Shown: positions 49,216 to 59,637 of the stretch, in pieces
How positions within the stretch are numbered: position 1 is the stretch's first letter
Layout: each line of letters begins with the position of its first letter
NCBI GenBank assembly: GCA_002224055.1
Contig: AZLU01000102.1
Coordinates: 78,812-140,234 of the forward strand
Direction of reading: 5' to 3'
DNA: 61,423 nucleotides
From: Pezizomycotina sp. ARF18
Lineage: Eukaryota; Ascomycota
Translations under genes and position numbers: made by a program
Notes under the pieces: generated by a model
Seen by the model: only the letters and a program-made list of their open reading frames with translations
Told to the model about the DNA's origin: nothing
Database searches by the model: none

Positions 49216-50806
49216 TTATACCCAGTCCACGGGATTCTTCAGAACGTTAAGTAGCCGTTCTTCGTGGGAACCTGGAGCTGGAGAATGCATGTACTCCCAC
49301 CTTGCCGTGAGCGGTAAAGACATGAGTATCCTATAAGGCGCAGAAGCCATCAGTGTTAGTATCAATCTTAGACTGAGAAAAACAAAATTACTGCGGGATG
49401 TGTTCTCTGAGGCACGTACGATTCAATTCTGGCATTTGGCGTGTTGAGACCGAAGGCCGTCCCGCGGTCGTGAACGAGGTTAAACTCGACGTAGCGTCCC
49501 CTGCGGAGCTGCTGCCACTCTTTTTCCTCGGGGGTGAAGCTCATATCCTTCCGCTTCTCGAGTATCGGCAAATAGCTTGGAAGGAATGCATCCAGGCAGT
49601 CCTTCGCGAACGAGAACAGCTGGTTCGGGTCCTTGTCGTCTAAATCGTCAAAGAATATACCACCGATGCCTCTCCTCTCTCCCCTGTGCTTGACGTTGAA
49701 GTAATCGTCGCACCACTTCTTGAATTTCGGTAGTAGTTCTTGTCGTGTTTGTCGCAGGCTTCCTTGATGGTCTTGTGGAAGTGGATCGCATCCTCATCGA
49801 AGAGGTAGCTCGGCGTCAGATCCGTGCCGCCGCCGAACCACCAAGCCTGGGTCGAGCCGTCCAGGTTCATCGTCTCGAAGTAGCGGTAGTTAAGGTGGAC
49901 CGTAGGCGCCATTGGGTTCTTCGGGTGCAACACCATGCTCAGCCCCGCGGCGAAAAAGTCCAGCGGCTCGCCGGCATCGTTACCCAGGTTCTTGTGGTCT
50001 ACACGCATCTTGGCGACTGCCGCGGAGGTAACTTGCCGTAGACGATAGAAATATTTACGCCGGCCTTCTCAAAAACATTACCGTCCTGGAGCACGCACGA
50101 AACCCCGCCGCCCAAATTGGAGTTGGAGTTTGCTGTCTTCTGGACTTGCTTGTCACCGGAACCCGTCCGCCTTTCCGTCACGTTGCTGCCTCTTGTCCAC
50201 ACGTCCGTGATGAACGGTTTCCCGTCGGCAGCTTCAAGAGCAGCAACTATCTCTGCTTGCTTCTCCCGAATGATTGCTCCATCCTGAGCCTCATTGGCGA
50301 GGATTCTGTGACCCCGTTTCATATTTCTAGTTATGGCTTGTTTGTTAATTCCTTTTTTTTTTTTCTAGAAAAAAAAATCTGATGAGCTTATTCTGAAGGT
50401 TCTGTGAGCTTACGAGCACTTCGTCCGCCGGCTTGGAGGCAATGTCGAGCGCGACGAGCATTCCAATAGTAGGGAGCTCTGCAACAAAGATAATTTCACT
50501 AGTTAGTATATTATCTTCTTCCATCTCCCTCTCTCAGTTCTTATATTTTAGCTTACAATAGTATAATATCCAAAACCCATTGTCAAGGCGACAGCCGCAG
50601 CAGCATAAATACTCGAGCGCTGTACCATTGTAGCTGTTGCGTTCTTCCTTGAGGGCTGGTAGAAAGCCCCGCTGTCCTTTGACCTCGTGCGCTTGACCGA
50701 GTTGCCGATGGGACATTTGAGAGCCTGCAGCTTGGACGTAATGCGAGGCGGCAAGGGCGCGCCCGAGCCCAAATTTCGAGCTATAACATACTAAAGTCGA
50801 CGACAT
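49216..50806 (-). CDS. HEM13: coproporphyrinogen III oxidase, aerobic (HEM13/CPOX)
   Basis: Sixth step of heme synthesis: oxygen-dependent oxidative decarboxylation of coproporphyrinogen III to protoporphyrinogen IX. ATG 50806 begins [20 protein letters not shown], a basic presequence, followed by a hydrophobic segment [20 protein letters not shown]. Catalytic-domain blocks follow: [97 protein letters not shown] (partly off frame), [20 protein letters not shown] and [13 protein letters not shown]. It ends LKNPVDWV at 49216. The presequence plus membrane segment fit a mitochondrial intermembrane-space enzyme, unlike the cytosolic S. cerevisiae Hem13. It is convergent with the Hook gene (472 bases between stops). 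Introns lie near 50340-50410 and 50480-50555. Confidence 0.92.
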
Positions 50807-51596
50807 CGAGAGTTCCGGAGGATGTTGTCCCAATTGCTGCTAGCAAGCAGCTTTTGCTAGGCAAAATCAGGACCCAATGCTCAGAACGAGGTTGCGGTAG
50901 ATAGAGGGGAAACAATTGGGAGCAAGGGGGTATTTTGGAACTTGAGTTGAAATGAACACTAAAAGGCTTTTGTTCGACGGTTACAGCACCAGGCAGCAAG
51001 ACAACTATTCTCAAGAATGGAATGGGTCATGTTCATTGATTTCTTTATATGCTTTAAAAAAATTTACAAAAATTACAATCAATCATACGACAGCGAGCTT
51101 AAAAAAAAAAAAAAAAAAAAAAAGAAAAACACACACGTCCGCGTCCTAGAACGAAGTGGTAAAACACAATTAATTACCTAATTGATTGTATATAATTATT
51201 ATTCTCTTATGAAAAACTCTAGTAGTATTCATGCCATAATAATATTCAGAATATAAGCAAGTGTTGTTGTTTAAATTTTTTTTTATTTTTTATTTATTTA
51301 TTTTTTTTTATATTATTATTCATGTTGCTTGATTTTATATTTATTTGGGCTGAAAAATTAATTCGAAGATACCGCGGCGAACCTTTTCATTAACGGGCAC
51401 TTCCCGAACCCGCTTTTTTCTTTTTCTCCGCCTGTACTGTACCTGCTTCCCGGCCAAGATATATATTGGTGCTAGCTAGGATTTTTAGCACCAATCTTTT
51501 ACAAAGGACCAAAGGTACAGAATAAGTAAATCGTCTAATCTTGTATATTCTACAATCGAATCGATTTGGGCCTTAAACCGCCAAAGATTATTTAAG

Positions 51597-51600
<4 letters not shown>

Positions 51601-51630
<30 letters not shown>
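51601..51630. repeat. (TA)15 microsatellite
   Basis: Fifteen uninterrupted TA dinucleotides in the HEM13-ATG8 intergenic region. Confidence 0.95.
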
Positions 51631-51633
<3 letters not shown>

Positions 51634-52975
51634 CCTTTCTCATTGAGGGTGTCACATGAGAAACACCGTTTTTAATGGTCTGGTGCTGCGGGCATCAGAT
51701 TGACAAACGGTCCTCGATATCGTCACTGACACCCCCCTCACGTGCGATATATATACTAGGTACTTAGGTATATACGTATCAATCAGTTAACTTCTATTTT
51801 GGCGGAGATATTGTTGCTGACTTAACGACTAAACCCAAAAACACGGAGTTTATTGAGTAATTTTTTTTTCCCCAAGTCGTAGAACCCGGATCTGAGCATG
51901 GGCCAAGTTCCTTGCAGGACGTATGTGGAAGTAAATACGTAGAAGATTTAGCTCTCTCTCGATTTCTTTTCCAGCCCACACTTTGTTACCTTTGAACGCA
52001 GCCCTGTCTGTGGCGGGGTAATTCAAAGAAAGCAGCTTACTTACTTAAGCGACAGAGTCATATTGCGGCAAGAGGATATTATTCATACAAGACGGGATAC
52101 GGATGTGATGAAAGGCTTGAATGATAATATGAAGCTTGTATTGCAATATATCAATCACTACGTCCTTTTATGATGGAATATCAATAATATAAGCGGTAAT
52201 ATTTCACAGCTTGGGAACGTCCATCATGTATCATCCATTATATGAAACTCTTTTCTTCACTCGAAACTTTACACTTAATAACTTAGCGAAGAGATGGCTA
52301 GGTAGATAATAGACTTTTCACGTTTCTAAAATTTATTTAAAGGCATCTGGACTGAACATGGGCACGATTAAATAAATTTTCTCTTAAAAAAATAAAATAA
52401 AAATAAAACAAAATAAATAAAATTAAAAAAAAAAAAAAAAGGAAAAAAAGGAAGGAAGGAGAGGCCATGCTGTGATATTTTGTTGCTTGCTTGCTGCCGT
52501 GCGCGTGCTCGTCCAACTTGATCGAACTTCTGAACTTACTTAAGAAATAAATAATAAAATAAAATAAAATAAAGTCATGTAAAATACACAATGATATCAA
52601 AAAATAATAATTGGAGGGGCATACAATAAATAGCGATTACAGTGTCTGGATACTCGGTTTCAATCAAGTAAGTATTATTATTATTATTTATCAATCACTG
52701 TCATGGAAGTACCAGACAGAAGAGAGTACAAAGAGGAAAAAGAAAAGGAACTTTAATAATCGCATACTTACTTTTACTGCTGCTATTTATTGTTATTACT
52801 CACCCGCTGTATTTTTCTTTCCCCTTCTTTTTCCTTCCCTCAGCTTAAGCACTTACTTCTTTCTCCTCCCTTCCCTTATAAATATTCTCCCAGCTATTTA
52901 AAAAGAGCCAACCAACCAACCTTGAACACCTTTTTTCTTCAACTACCCCTCTTGCTACTCACTCCCTCTTTTGCT

Positions 52976-52978
<3 letters not shown>

Positions 52979-53014
<36 letters not shown>
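52979..53014 (+). repeat. (TC)18 microsatellite upstream of ATG8
   Basis: Eighteen TC units about 420 bases before the ATG8 start codon, within a longer CT-rich tract. CT-rich tracts are frequent at fungal promoters, so it may contribute to transcription start selection. Confidence 0.95.
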
Positions 53015-53017
<3 letters not shown>

Positions 53018-53436
53018 CCCTCACTCCCTCTCTTCTCTTTTTTACCTCCTACATCGACAACAACAAACGAAACAGGTAAATAGCAAACAGTCACCGTAGC
53101 ATCTATCTATTCACTTTATTCTACCTCGTGTTCTACTTTCTTGGGGTTCTGATAGTCTTCGTACCGTGTTTGTTTCTCACTCGGAAGGCTGACGTCAACT
53201 AAAACTCTCTTTAGCAAACAAAGCCCCATATACAAAAAGGCCTTAAAGCTCACGAAAAAAAGAAAAAAAAAAAAAAAAAAAAAGAGGAAAGGAAAGGCAT
53301 CGGCTCTTCACAGCAAACAACCACAAACGGGCCATCTTCAGCGATCTACTATCGAAAATCGACTTAACCCCCCTTGTTTCTCTTCCCCGTCAAACTCCGC
53401 TAAGCCAAAGAACAAAAACCACATCTCAAAAAAAAA

Positions 53437-54030
53437 ATGGCCCGCTCCAAGTTTAAGGACGAACACACCTTCGAGAAGCGCAAGGCTGAGGCGGAACGTA
53501 TCCGCCAGAAGTACACTGACCGTATTCCGGTTTGTCTTTCTCTTCTGCTCTTTCTCCTATTCTATAACCCCGCAGGCTTCCTCCCGTTCTCTTACTGACG
53601 GTCGGCAAATACAGGTCATCTGCGGAAGGTTGAAAAATCGGATATTGCGACTATCGACAAAAAGAAATACCTCGTTCCGGCCGACCTCACGGTCGGTCAG
53701 TTCGTTTACGTAATCCGCAAGCGTATCAAGCTGTCCCCGGAGAAGGCCATCTTCATCTTTGTCGACGAAGTCCTCCTCCGACGCCGCATAATGAGCTCGA
53801 TTTACGATGAGCACAAGGACGAGGATGGTTCTTATACATCACGTGCGTTTTCACCACCTGCTCCTTTCACCATATACATCCTTTTTTTTTTTTTTTTTTT
53901 GTTTGGAAGCAATACTTCTCCATCGTCGTCATTCGTTTATCCCTTGTGATTACACAAAAACGTAGATATGCTGATCATTCGTGCCCTTTCTGAATAGATA
54001 CTCGGGCGAAAAACATTCGGATTTGCTTGA
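53437..54030 (+). CDS. ATG8: ubiquitin-like autophagy protein Atg8
   Basis: Atg8 is conjugated to phosphatidylethanolamine on the phagophore and recruits cargo receptors. ATG 53437 follows AAAAAAA; exon 1 reads [20 protein letters not shown] then [11 protein letters not shown]. Intron 1 is 53530-53614, exon 2 resumes with VIC, and after a one-base loss continues [40 protein letters not shown] and IFIFVDEVL. Several more one-base losses disturb the LPPTAAIM-equivalent segment, then [13 protein letters not shown]. Intron 2 is 53843-53997. The last exon encodes YSGE and, after a lost base, the TFG motif, so Atg4 would cut after that glycine and release only Phe-Ala. About five or six single-base deletions in under 360 coding bases make this the clearest ruler of the sequence error rate. 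Confidence 0.95.
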
Positions 54031-55192
54031 GTGTGCGTCTGTCCATCTTGTCGCTTTTTCACCGTTAAAACAACCATCAAAATTTCGATGCTCTTGCCGT
54101 CTTTTCGTTGACCTTCTTGTTTGATTTGGTGTCTTTCGTGGTGGTTATGCTTTCCGGGGTTTGAAGTTCTCAAGTACTCTATTTTTCTTTCTTTCTTATC
54201 CCCCCTTCCTCTCTTACGTACTTTTAACCTCGTCTCCTTTTATCTAATAAGGAACTCACGGGCGACGGTTTGGTTTTGCTTTTCGGGTACATTTACCAGG
54301 TCCATATATTACTACGGTTACTTCCTTTTTTTTTTTCGCTCGTCCCTTTGCACTTCTGCTCCTTCTCAGCAGCCTTATTACTCTATTGTTATAAACCCCA
54401 AAAAGAAACGGAAAGAGAACAGAGTACTAGAAGTAGTCAGCAGAAATACAGAGGCGAAATAATATTAAAAAAAATTTTTGGAGCTGTTCTTCGTGAGGCT
54501 GAAAGAGCAGTGTAGGTTTTTATATTATAATATATGGCTCAAATCTATTACTCCAATCTTCAAAGAGCTACACAGCCTAAGTAACTAGATATTCGTACTA
54601 TAATTTTTTTCGTATGGAGTGATAAGAAAAATATTTCAATAAGGAGAAAGAGTCGGGTCTCTAATCTACTTGTTAGTAGTATTATAACGCGGTCGCGGAA
54701 CAAACGCACCAACTATGACAGCTGCCCTCTCTTTAACCGGATATTTAGTGGATTTAGTGGCCTACCTTTGTTCTGCTTATAAAAAGAGCCTCATTCTTAT
54801 TCTCTCCGATATTTATACAATAATATTGCTCCGCACTAAGAGACCCTTTATACTTGATTTAAGTATTTCATTACAATAATAATAATAATAATAATAATAT
54901 ATAGCTATATACTTATAAGCTATCACTTATTTAGAAGGTGCTCTGGCTATAAGATAACTTATACTTAGTACGGTCTTGCTTAAAATAAAAAATAAATAAA
55001 ATAGAAGTGCATGGTACACGTTTAGCACCGCTTACAGTGAAGTCTGCTGCAGTGAGCTTGCGGCAGACACACTCACGCTTTTTTTTTTTTCTTTCCTAAT
55101 TTTTTGGGCCGACAAGCTTCATTAAAGAAACCCCCCCCCAAAAAAAAAAAAAAAAAAAAAAATAGAACCACAAAACAATACTTCCCAACAAA
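54031..55192. other. AT-rich intergenic region
   Basis: Probable ATG8 3' UTR followed by AT-rich spacer with an AAT microsatellite (54876-54899) and a C9A21-like run (55131-55162). ORFs at 54121-54515 are Phe/Leu-rich low complexity. No gene was recognised. Confidence 0.5.
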
Positions 55193-55661
55193 ATGCCGCC
55201 CGTAGCAGCAATCCAACAGTCTCCATATCTCATTTCAAAGTAAGTAAGCTCATTAGTAACTTCCAGAAGTATTCTGATAGTGTTTGTGGATGAAATGTTA
55301 TGGGAGTCGTACAGTTGAGCTTGTGCTGAAATCGTTTTACGTACCTTTCCAGGTTCGCCGACCATATTTGCAATTTTCATTGGCTCGACGGCGGCGGTGT
55401 TGCGGATTAGGAGGGAAGAGGCTGATAAAGGTGTGGAAGCGAAGGAGCTTTGGCCGACCTTGCAGAGGTAAGTAGTAACAAATAGCTCTTTTTCTTTCAC
55501 GCCTCAGTTTATACTATTAATAAAGTAGTAAACAAATAATTATTCAAAAAAATTTTTTTAAATTAAATACGTTAATATCGAATCAGTACTGATATATATG
55601 TAATATGTTTTCCCTTCACCCCTAAAGGCGCTTCAACTTGGTGTTCCTTGCGAAAAACTGA
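55193..55661 (+). CDS. putative 65-residue single-span membrane microprotein
   Basis: Three exons join in frame without any repair. Exon 1, from ATG 55193, reads MPPVAAIQQSPYLISK and meets a GTAAGTAAG donor. Exon 2 (about 55353-55467) encodes GSPTIFAIFIGSTAAVLRIR then REEADKGVEAKELWPTLQ and ends at GTAAGT. Exon 3 completes RRFNLVFLAKN and stops at 55661. The product would have one short hydrophobic helix (about residues 18-31) followed by a basic then amphipathic tail, the style of small mitochondrial or ER membrane proteins. I do not recognise the family. Splice-site quality and frame agreement support a real gene, but with so short a protein chance cannot be excluded. Confidence 0.45.
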
Positions 55662-56176
55662 GAATATCGACTAAAGGAGGGAGGAACCTCGAGCTTGGGA
55701 TCGTCGATGTATAAACCACCACAATTCGCCTCTTCGAGTTTATATATATAATAAAATGGTGTACTCCAGTATAAAGAAATAGATTCTTGCCAATTCTCCC
55801 TCTCTTAATTATACCGAGTCTTGAAGAAGTCGTCCTAACGCACACTCACCGCTATTTGAAGCCCTCTGATACGAGCGTGCTACTAGTGCTATGTAAGTGG
55901 CTTGATGTTGAGGGAAGGCTGCTTATAATTGGCTGGAAAAGGACCCTTTAATGAGATATGACGATATACACATTTAAATACCAATAACTCATGGGGCAAA
56001 CAACAAGAATTAGAGCCTACACAAAATGAAAATAATATATATAAATTGGGAAGGGAGTAAAAATCTACAACTAAAGTAATTTCGATATTTAAATCATCAG
56101 CAAGCAGAGCCGACCCGTCGTTTAATTCTTTCAGCGAAGTTTTGAACGTAACCAAAAAAAAGAAAAAAAAAAAACT
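55662..56176. other. intergenic region upstream of MCU
   Basis: AT-rich spacer of about 500 bases with the presumed MCU promoter. A minus-strand frame at 55889-56197 is hydrophobic and low complexity and was not accepted. Confidence 0.4.
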
Positions 56177-58455
56177 ATGCCGATCGAGGCGATTCAAGGG
56201 AATTCTAGCCTGCAGAACCAGGCCTATTTCGCACTTCGTTTCTCAACGGCTGCTAACAAAGATCAGGCGCGCCAATATCATTCATCATTCGGTTCGCGGT
56301 AGTATCAAAATATCATCATGTCCGCGGCGTGGTGTTCAGGTAAGTAGCTGGTTGGTCTATCTGTACCGGTTTTGAATCAAAGGGGGCGTTTCAGAGCGAA
56401 GCAACTAATTCTCCTACGGAATCGCATGTAGGTCTCATCAGCAGCCTGCTGCGCCCAAATATTGCATCTTCGCAAGGCCATTTTCCTTTGGCCATGCCTT
56501 CTCCTTGTCGGAAATCAAGGCAGCCGACTCAGTTGGCCAAACACATCGGCCCCCGTGTGCGCTGTTATTCGACCTGATCAAGGATCGCATTTGTTACACA
56601 AGAGAAGTGCCAGGGTCATGACCACGCCGTCAAAGTTGTTCAAGCTCGTCTTCCTCTGCCAACACCATCCCAGCAGTTGAAAGATACGACATTAACGGAG
56701 CAGATTTGGAGAAGGATGGAGCAACAGCAGATTCACCTGCACGTCAGATTGCTTTACTGTGAGAAAAATATAGCCATTAATTAATTTCCTTTTTTTCCTT
56801 TTGCTTTTGGGACTACAGCTCTCCTCCCTCGACAAGCGAAAAGAAGGAAAGAAAGGAAGAAAGATGAGGGAAACAGTGATATTGAGAGCATATTGTGTTA
56901 TTTATAATCCTTCATAATCATATATCTGAATCCATGCTAATATATATGCCACGGAGGATATTGGTTCAGCATACACCAGCGCAGCCGTTGAGCACCTCGC
57001 GAGTCTCATACAAGCTGAGCTGCCGCCGAACGAGTCTAACGGACGGGCTCCTTCTGTGAGCTTCTACACGGCTTTGAACTATGCTGCAGCTAAGAAAATC
57101 GCAACGAACGTGGAAAATTTGGAGATGTCAGCTCACAGGACGGCGCTAACGTCGAAGGCTCTCAAAAATTCCCATACTAGCATGTGCCTGTGGAGTGGCA
57201 GTACCGAAATGGGCGATTTCGTTCGTGATGCGGCAGCAACTCCAGACGAGGAGGAAAAAGGTATTACGGGTGGTTTCCTGGTCTCCCTCGAGGGTTACGA
57301 TGAGGAGGGCATCTGGGTATTTGCCCGAGCTTCAACGGTAAGCGTTTTTCTTGCTCACAAATAAGAATCAAGAAAGGGAAAAGGGTGGGAAAGTTTCCTT
57401 AACCCCAAGGAACTTCTTTTCCTGATTTTTTTCTTTTTCTTTTTCTTCCTTTTATATGGTCAAACAGATTGCTCTACTAACGAGACATTCAAGATAGGAC
57501 GTACTACCTCAGGGCAAGGTATAAGAGATATGCACAGATATCGAAGGCATCTGGGGCTCAAGCAGAAGTGCGACTCCATAGCACGGCGTTCGCTCACCAA
57601 ATAGCAGTATTAGGCTTTACCGGTCTGATCGCGTGGTGGGTCTGGTTTACTTTATGACTTTTGTCCGGAAGGATACGTATGGGTGGGACGTTATGGTAGG
57701 CTACCCCTATCTCATCTACCCTTTCATTTTCCACGCTATAGCCTTTTGGTGGCAAAGAACACGGACAGCAGGTGGACATTGAAAAAAAAAATTTTTTCCC
57801 TAACTAATCAAGGAATAGGAACCCGGTAAGGCACTCGTTTATGTGATCTGGTTGGCTCAAGCGTAAGAGATCAGCGTGTAGAATACAAATTGATGCTCGC
57901 TGCTTTTTCTTCATATGGTTCCTATAGTTACCTATCTTGTAGGATTGTCCACTATTGCAGGTAATGAAGCCATATCCTCCAACACTTCACTTACATTTTT
58001 ATTTCATCTATTTACTACATTCATGATTCCATACCTACTGACTAACTGTTTGCTCTTGAATCAAGGTGGTTATCTTTTTTCCTTGCAAGGAATAGGAGGT
58101 ATCATACGCTCGCTCCTCGAGACGACTATATCGCGACGTCAGATGGCTCTATACGAAAAGCACGGCTTCGATGTAGAAAAATGGGACGAGCTCGTCGCAG
58201 ATGCAAAGGATGTGCGGCGCGAGATCAAAAAAGTGGCTGCGGAGTATGGCGTACGCTGGATGGGAACGGAGTGAACGATTTAAATCAGGCAACAAAGGAG
58301 GAGGAAGAGGCGTCGAAGAAGGTCGGGAAACTTCTGAAGAAGGAGAGAAAAAATCGGAAAAGTCGAAAGACGAGGATCAGAGCGAAGAGGACGACGATAG
58401 TGATAGTAGTGCCAGCTCAGATAAGGAGAAGGCAACAGAGAAAACTTCGTCATAG
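56177..58455 (+). CDS. mcu: mitochondrial calcium uniporter, fungal MCU
   Basis: MCU is the pore of the inner-membrane Ca2+ uniporter. A basic presequence ending in the RCYST-like motif (about 56550-56580) is followed by LPLPTPSQQLKDTTL. The N-terminal domain reads VEHLASLIQAELPPNESNGR, WSGSTEMGDFVRDAAAT and LVSLEGYDEEGIWVFARAS. A coiled coil (YYLRARYKRYAQISKAS) leads to TM1 (IAVLGFTGLIAWW, GLVYFMTF). The selectivity filter reads GWDVM, then EP from a 7-nt microexon, then VTYLVGLSTIAG: the fungal WDxxEP signature. After another intron come GYL, a NREVSY-equivalent segment in a shifted frame, and TISRRQMALYEKHGFDVEKW with DVRREIKKVAAEYGVRWMG. An acidic tail (EDQSEEDDDSDSSASS) ends at 58455. 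The exact start is uncertain because frames shift in the presequence. Confidence 0.9.
57696..57818 (+). other. MCU intron before the selectivity-filter microexon
   Basis: A 123-base intron with donor GTAGGC directly after the ATG of GWDVM, a good branch point (CTAAC at 57800-57804) and acceptor AATAG. If retained it stays open for 28 codons, encoding a hydrophobic stretch (VGYPYLIYPFIFHAIAFWW), before TGA at 57780-57782. Confidence 0.8.
57819..57825 (+). other. mcu: 7-nt coding microexon (MCU filter Glu-Pro)
   Basis: GAACCCG sits between an AG acceptor and a GTAAGG donor. It supplies Glu, Pro and the first base of Val. The exon before ends in phase 0 at GTT ATG and the exon after starts TT ACC TAT CTT, so the three join in frame as WDVM-EP-VTYL, exactly the conserved filter. 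The two filter acids (Asp codon 57688-57690, Glu codon 57819-57821) are therefore on different exons. The following intron is 57826-57927 (102 bases). Confidence 0.88.
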
Positions 58456-59637
58456 GTAAGGGTTTTTTTTTTTTTTTTTTTTTTTTTTTCTAGCGAGGGA
58501 TATTTTGGATAGAACGCAGCGAGCGAAATACTTGGAAGCAATAACAGTCTATAATATCTTGCTTGTTTACTTGTGATAAAGTTTCAGTTGAAGAATAATG
58601 AGCAACTCCTTTGGAGAAATCCAGTAATGAATGCATAATACACATCTGTTATTTCAATCTATAAATACGCTATACAGAAATACGTTGAAATGGCCGGATA
58701 ATATCATATATTATCGATGCATGAAATACCTGACGATATATATATAGCTATATATATATAAGGAAATCGTCTTGGACTTCACCTAATAATATTAACTGCA
58801 ACGAATATATCGGTCCGTAAACCGAGTTTCTTGCTGTAGATGCTGTAGAAATTATATGTTATATATTATTATACCAATAGATTATTTTCTTTTAAAGAAT
58901 AAATCCTTCCCTGAGTGGTTAAAATCGTCTGTAAAGTGAATATGCGAGAAAATCGCACTCGTATACTATCCATATCAGAATATAATATTATAATGCTTGA
59001 ATATACAAAGGAAAGAAAGTTATAGCCTAGGCCTCTGGAGGCCGCTGCTTCTTCTACATGTGTATCCGGGTTAATCTATATTGCTAATCACCCTACTACT
59101 GGATCCCAATTATATCCATTAGTACTTATTCCTTACTTAACTCAAGGATTCACGTATATATAATATACTCTCAGTATTATATCCTTCCTGCTTTGTATCT
59201 TTTTATATACGAGCGCCACTGTTGCACGAAATTAGGCGGGTTAATAACTATCGATCGGCGGACAATATAATAATAAGACTTTTTTAGACTCGGTTCTTGT
59301 TTACCTTTTTTTGATTTATTTATCTTTTTTCCTTTTTTTTTTCTTTTTTTTTTTTTCGGTTACGTTCTTTGTTCGTGTCGCGAATGCTCAATTTTTGGCC
59401 CCAACAAACACTCTCTTTACCGCTCCCAAAGTAATCATCAAATCATCATTCCATCATTCATCGACACTCTTCCCATCACAAAACACCTAATCGTCCATCG
59501 TCCCATCGTCCATCGAGCGGCTGGTTATTATCTTCTCAAAGAACCAGCACCTGTTCTCCATACCCCACTGCCAATACTCGTACCTTCCGCTCCTTAGCTT
59601 CCCCGTATCTGCCTAGGTGTCGGACTTACGAAAAGGG
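58456..59637. other. intergenic region with T27 tract; PEX16 promoter and leader
   Basis: Starts a few bases after the MCU stop with a run of 27 T (58463-58489), continues AT-rich with a TA palindrome (58732-58760), and ends with a CATC/TCCATCG-rich leader (59440-59520) before PEX16. No gene was recognised. Confidence 0.5.

Larger units (their letters stand above)
50807..53436. promoter_or_regulatory. 2.6-kb divergent intergenic region, HEM13 and ATG8 promoters
   Basis: No gene was recognised. It contains A homopolymers (51100-51123, 52422, 53264-53283), a (TA)15 run, a (TC)18 run and AT-rich blocks. The 600 bases before ATG8 are pyrimidine-rich, and an AACAG/GTAAATAG junction near 53076 could belong to a 5'-UTR intron. 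Confidence 0.45.
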
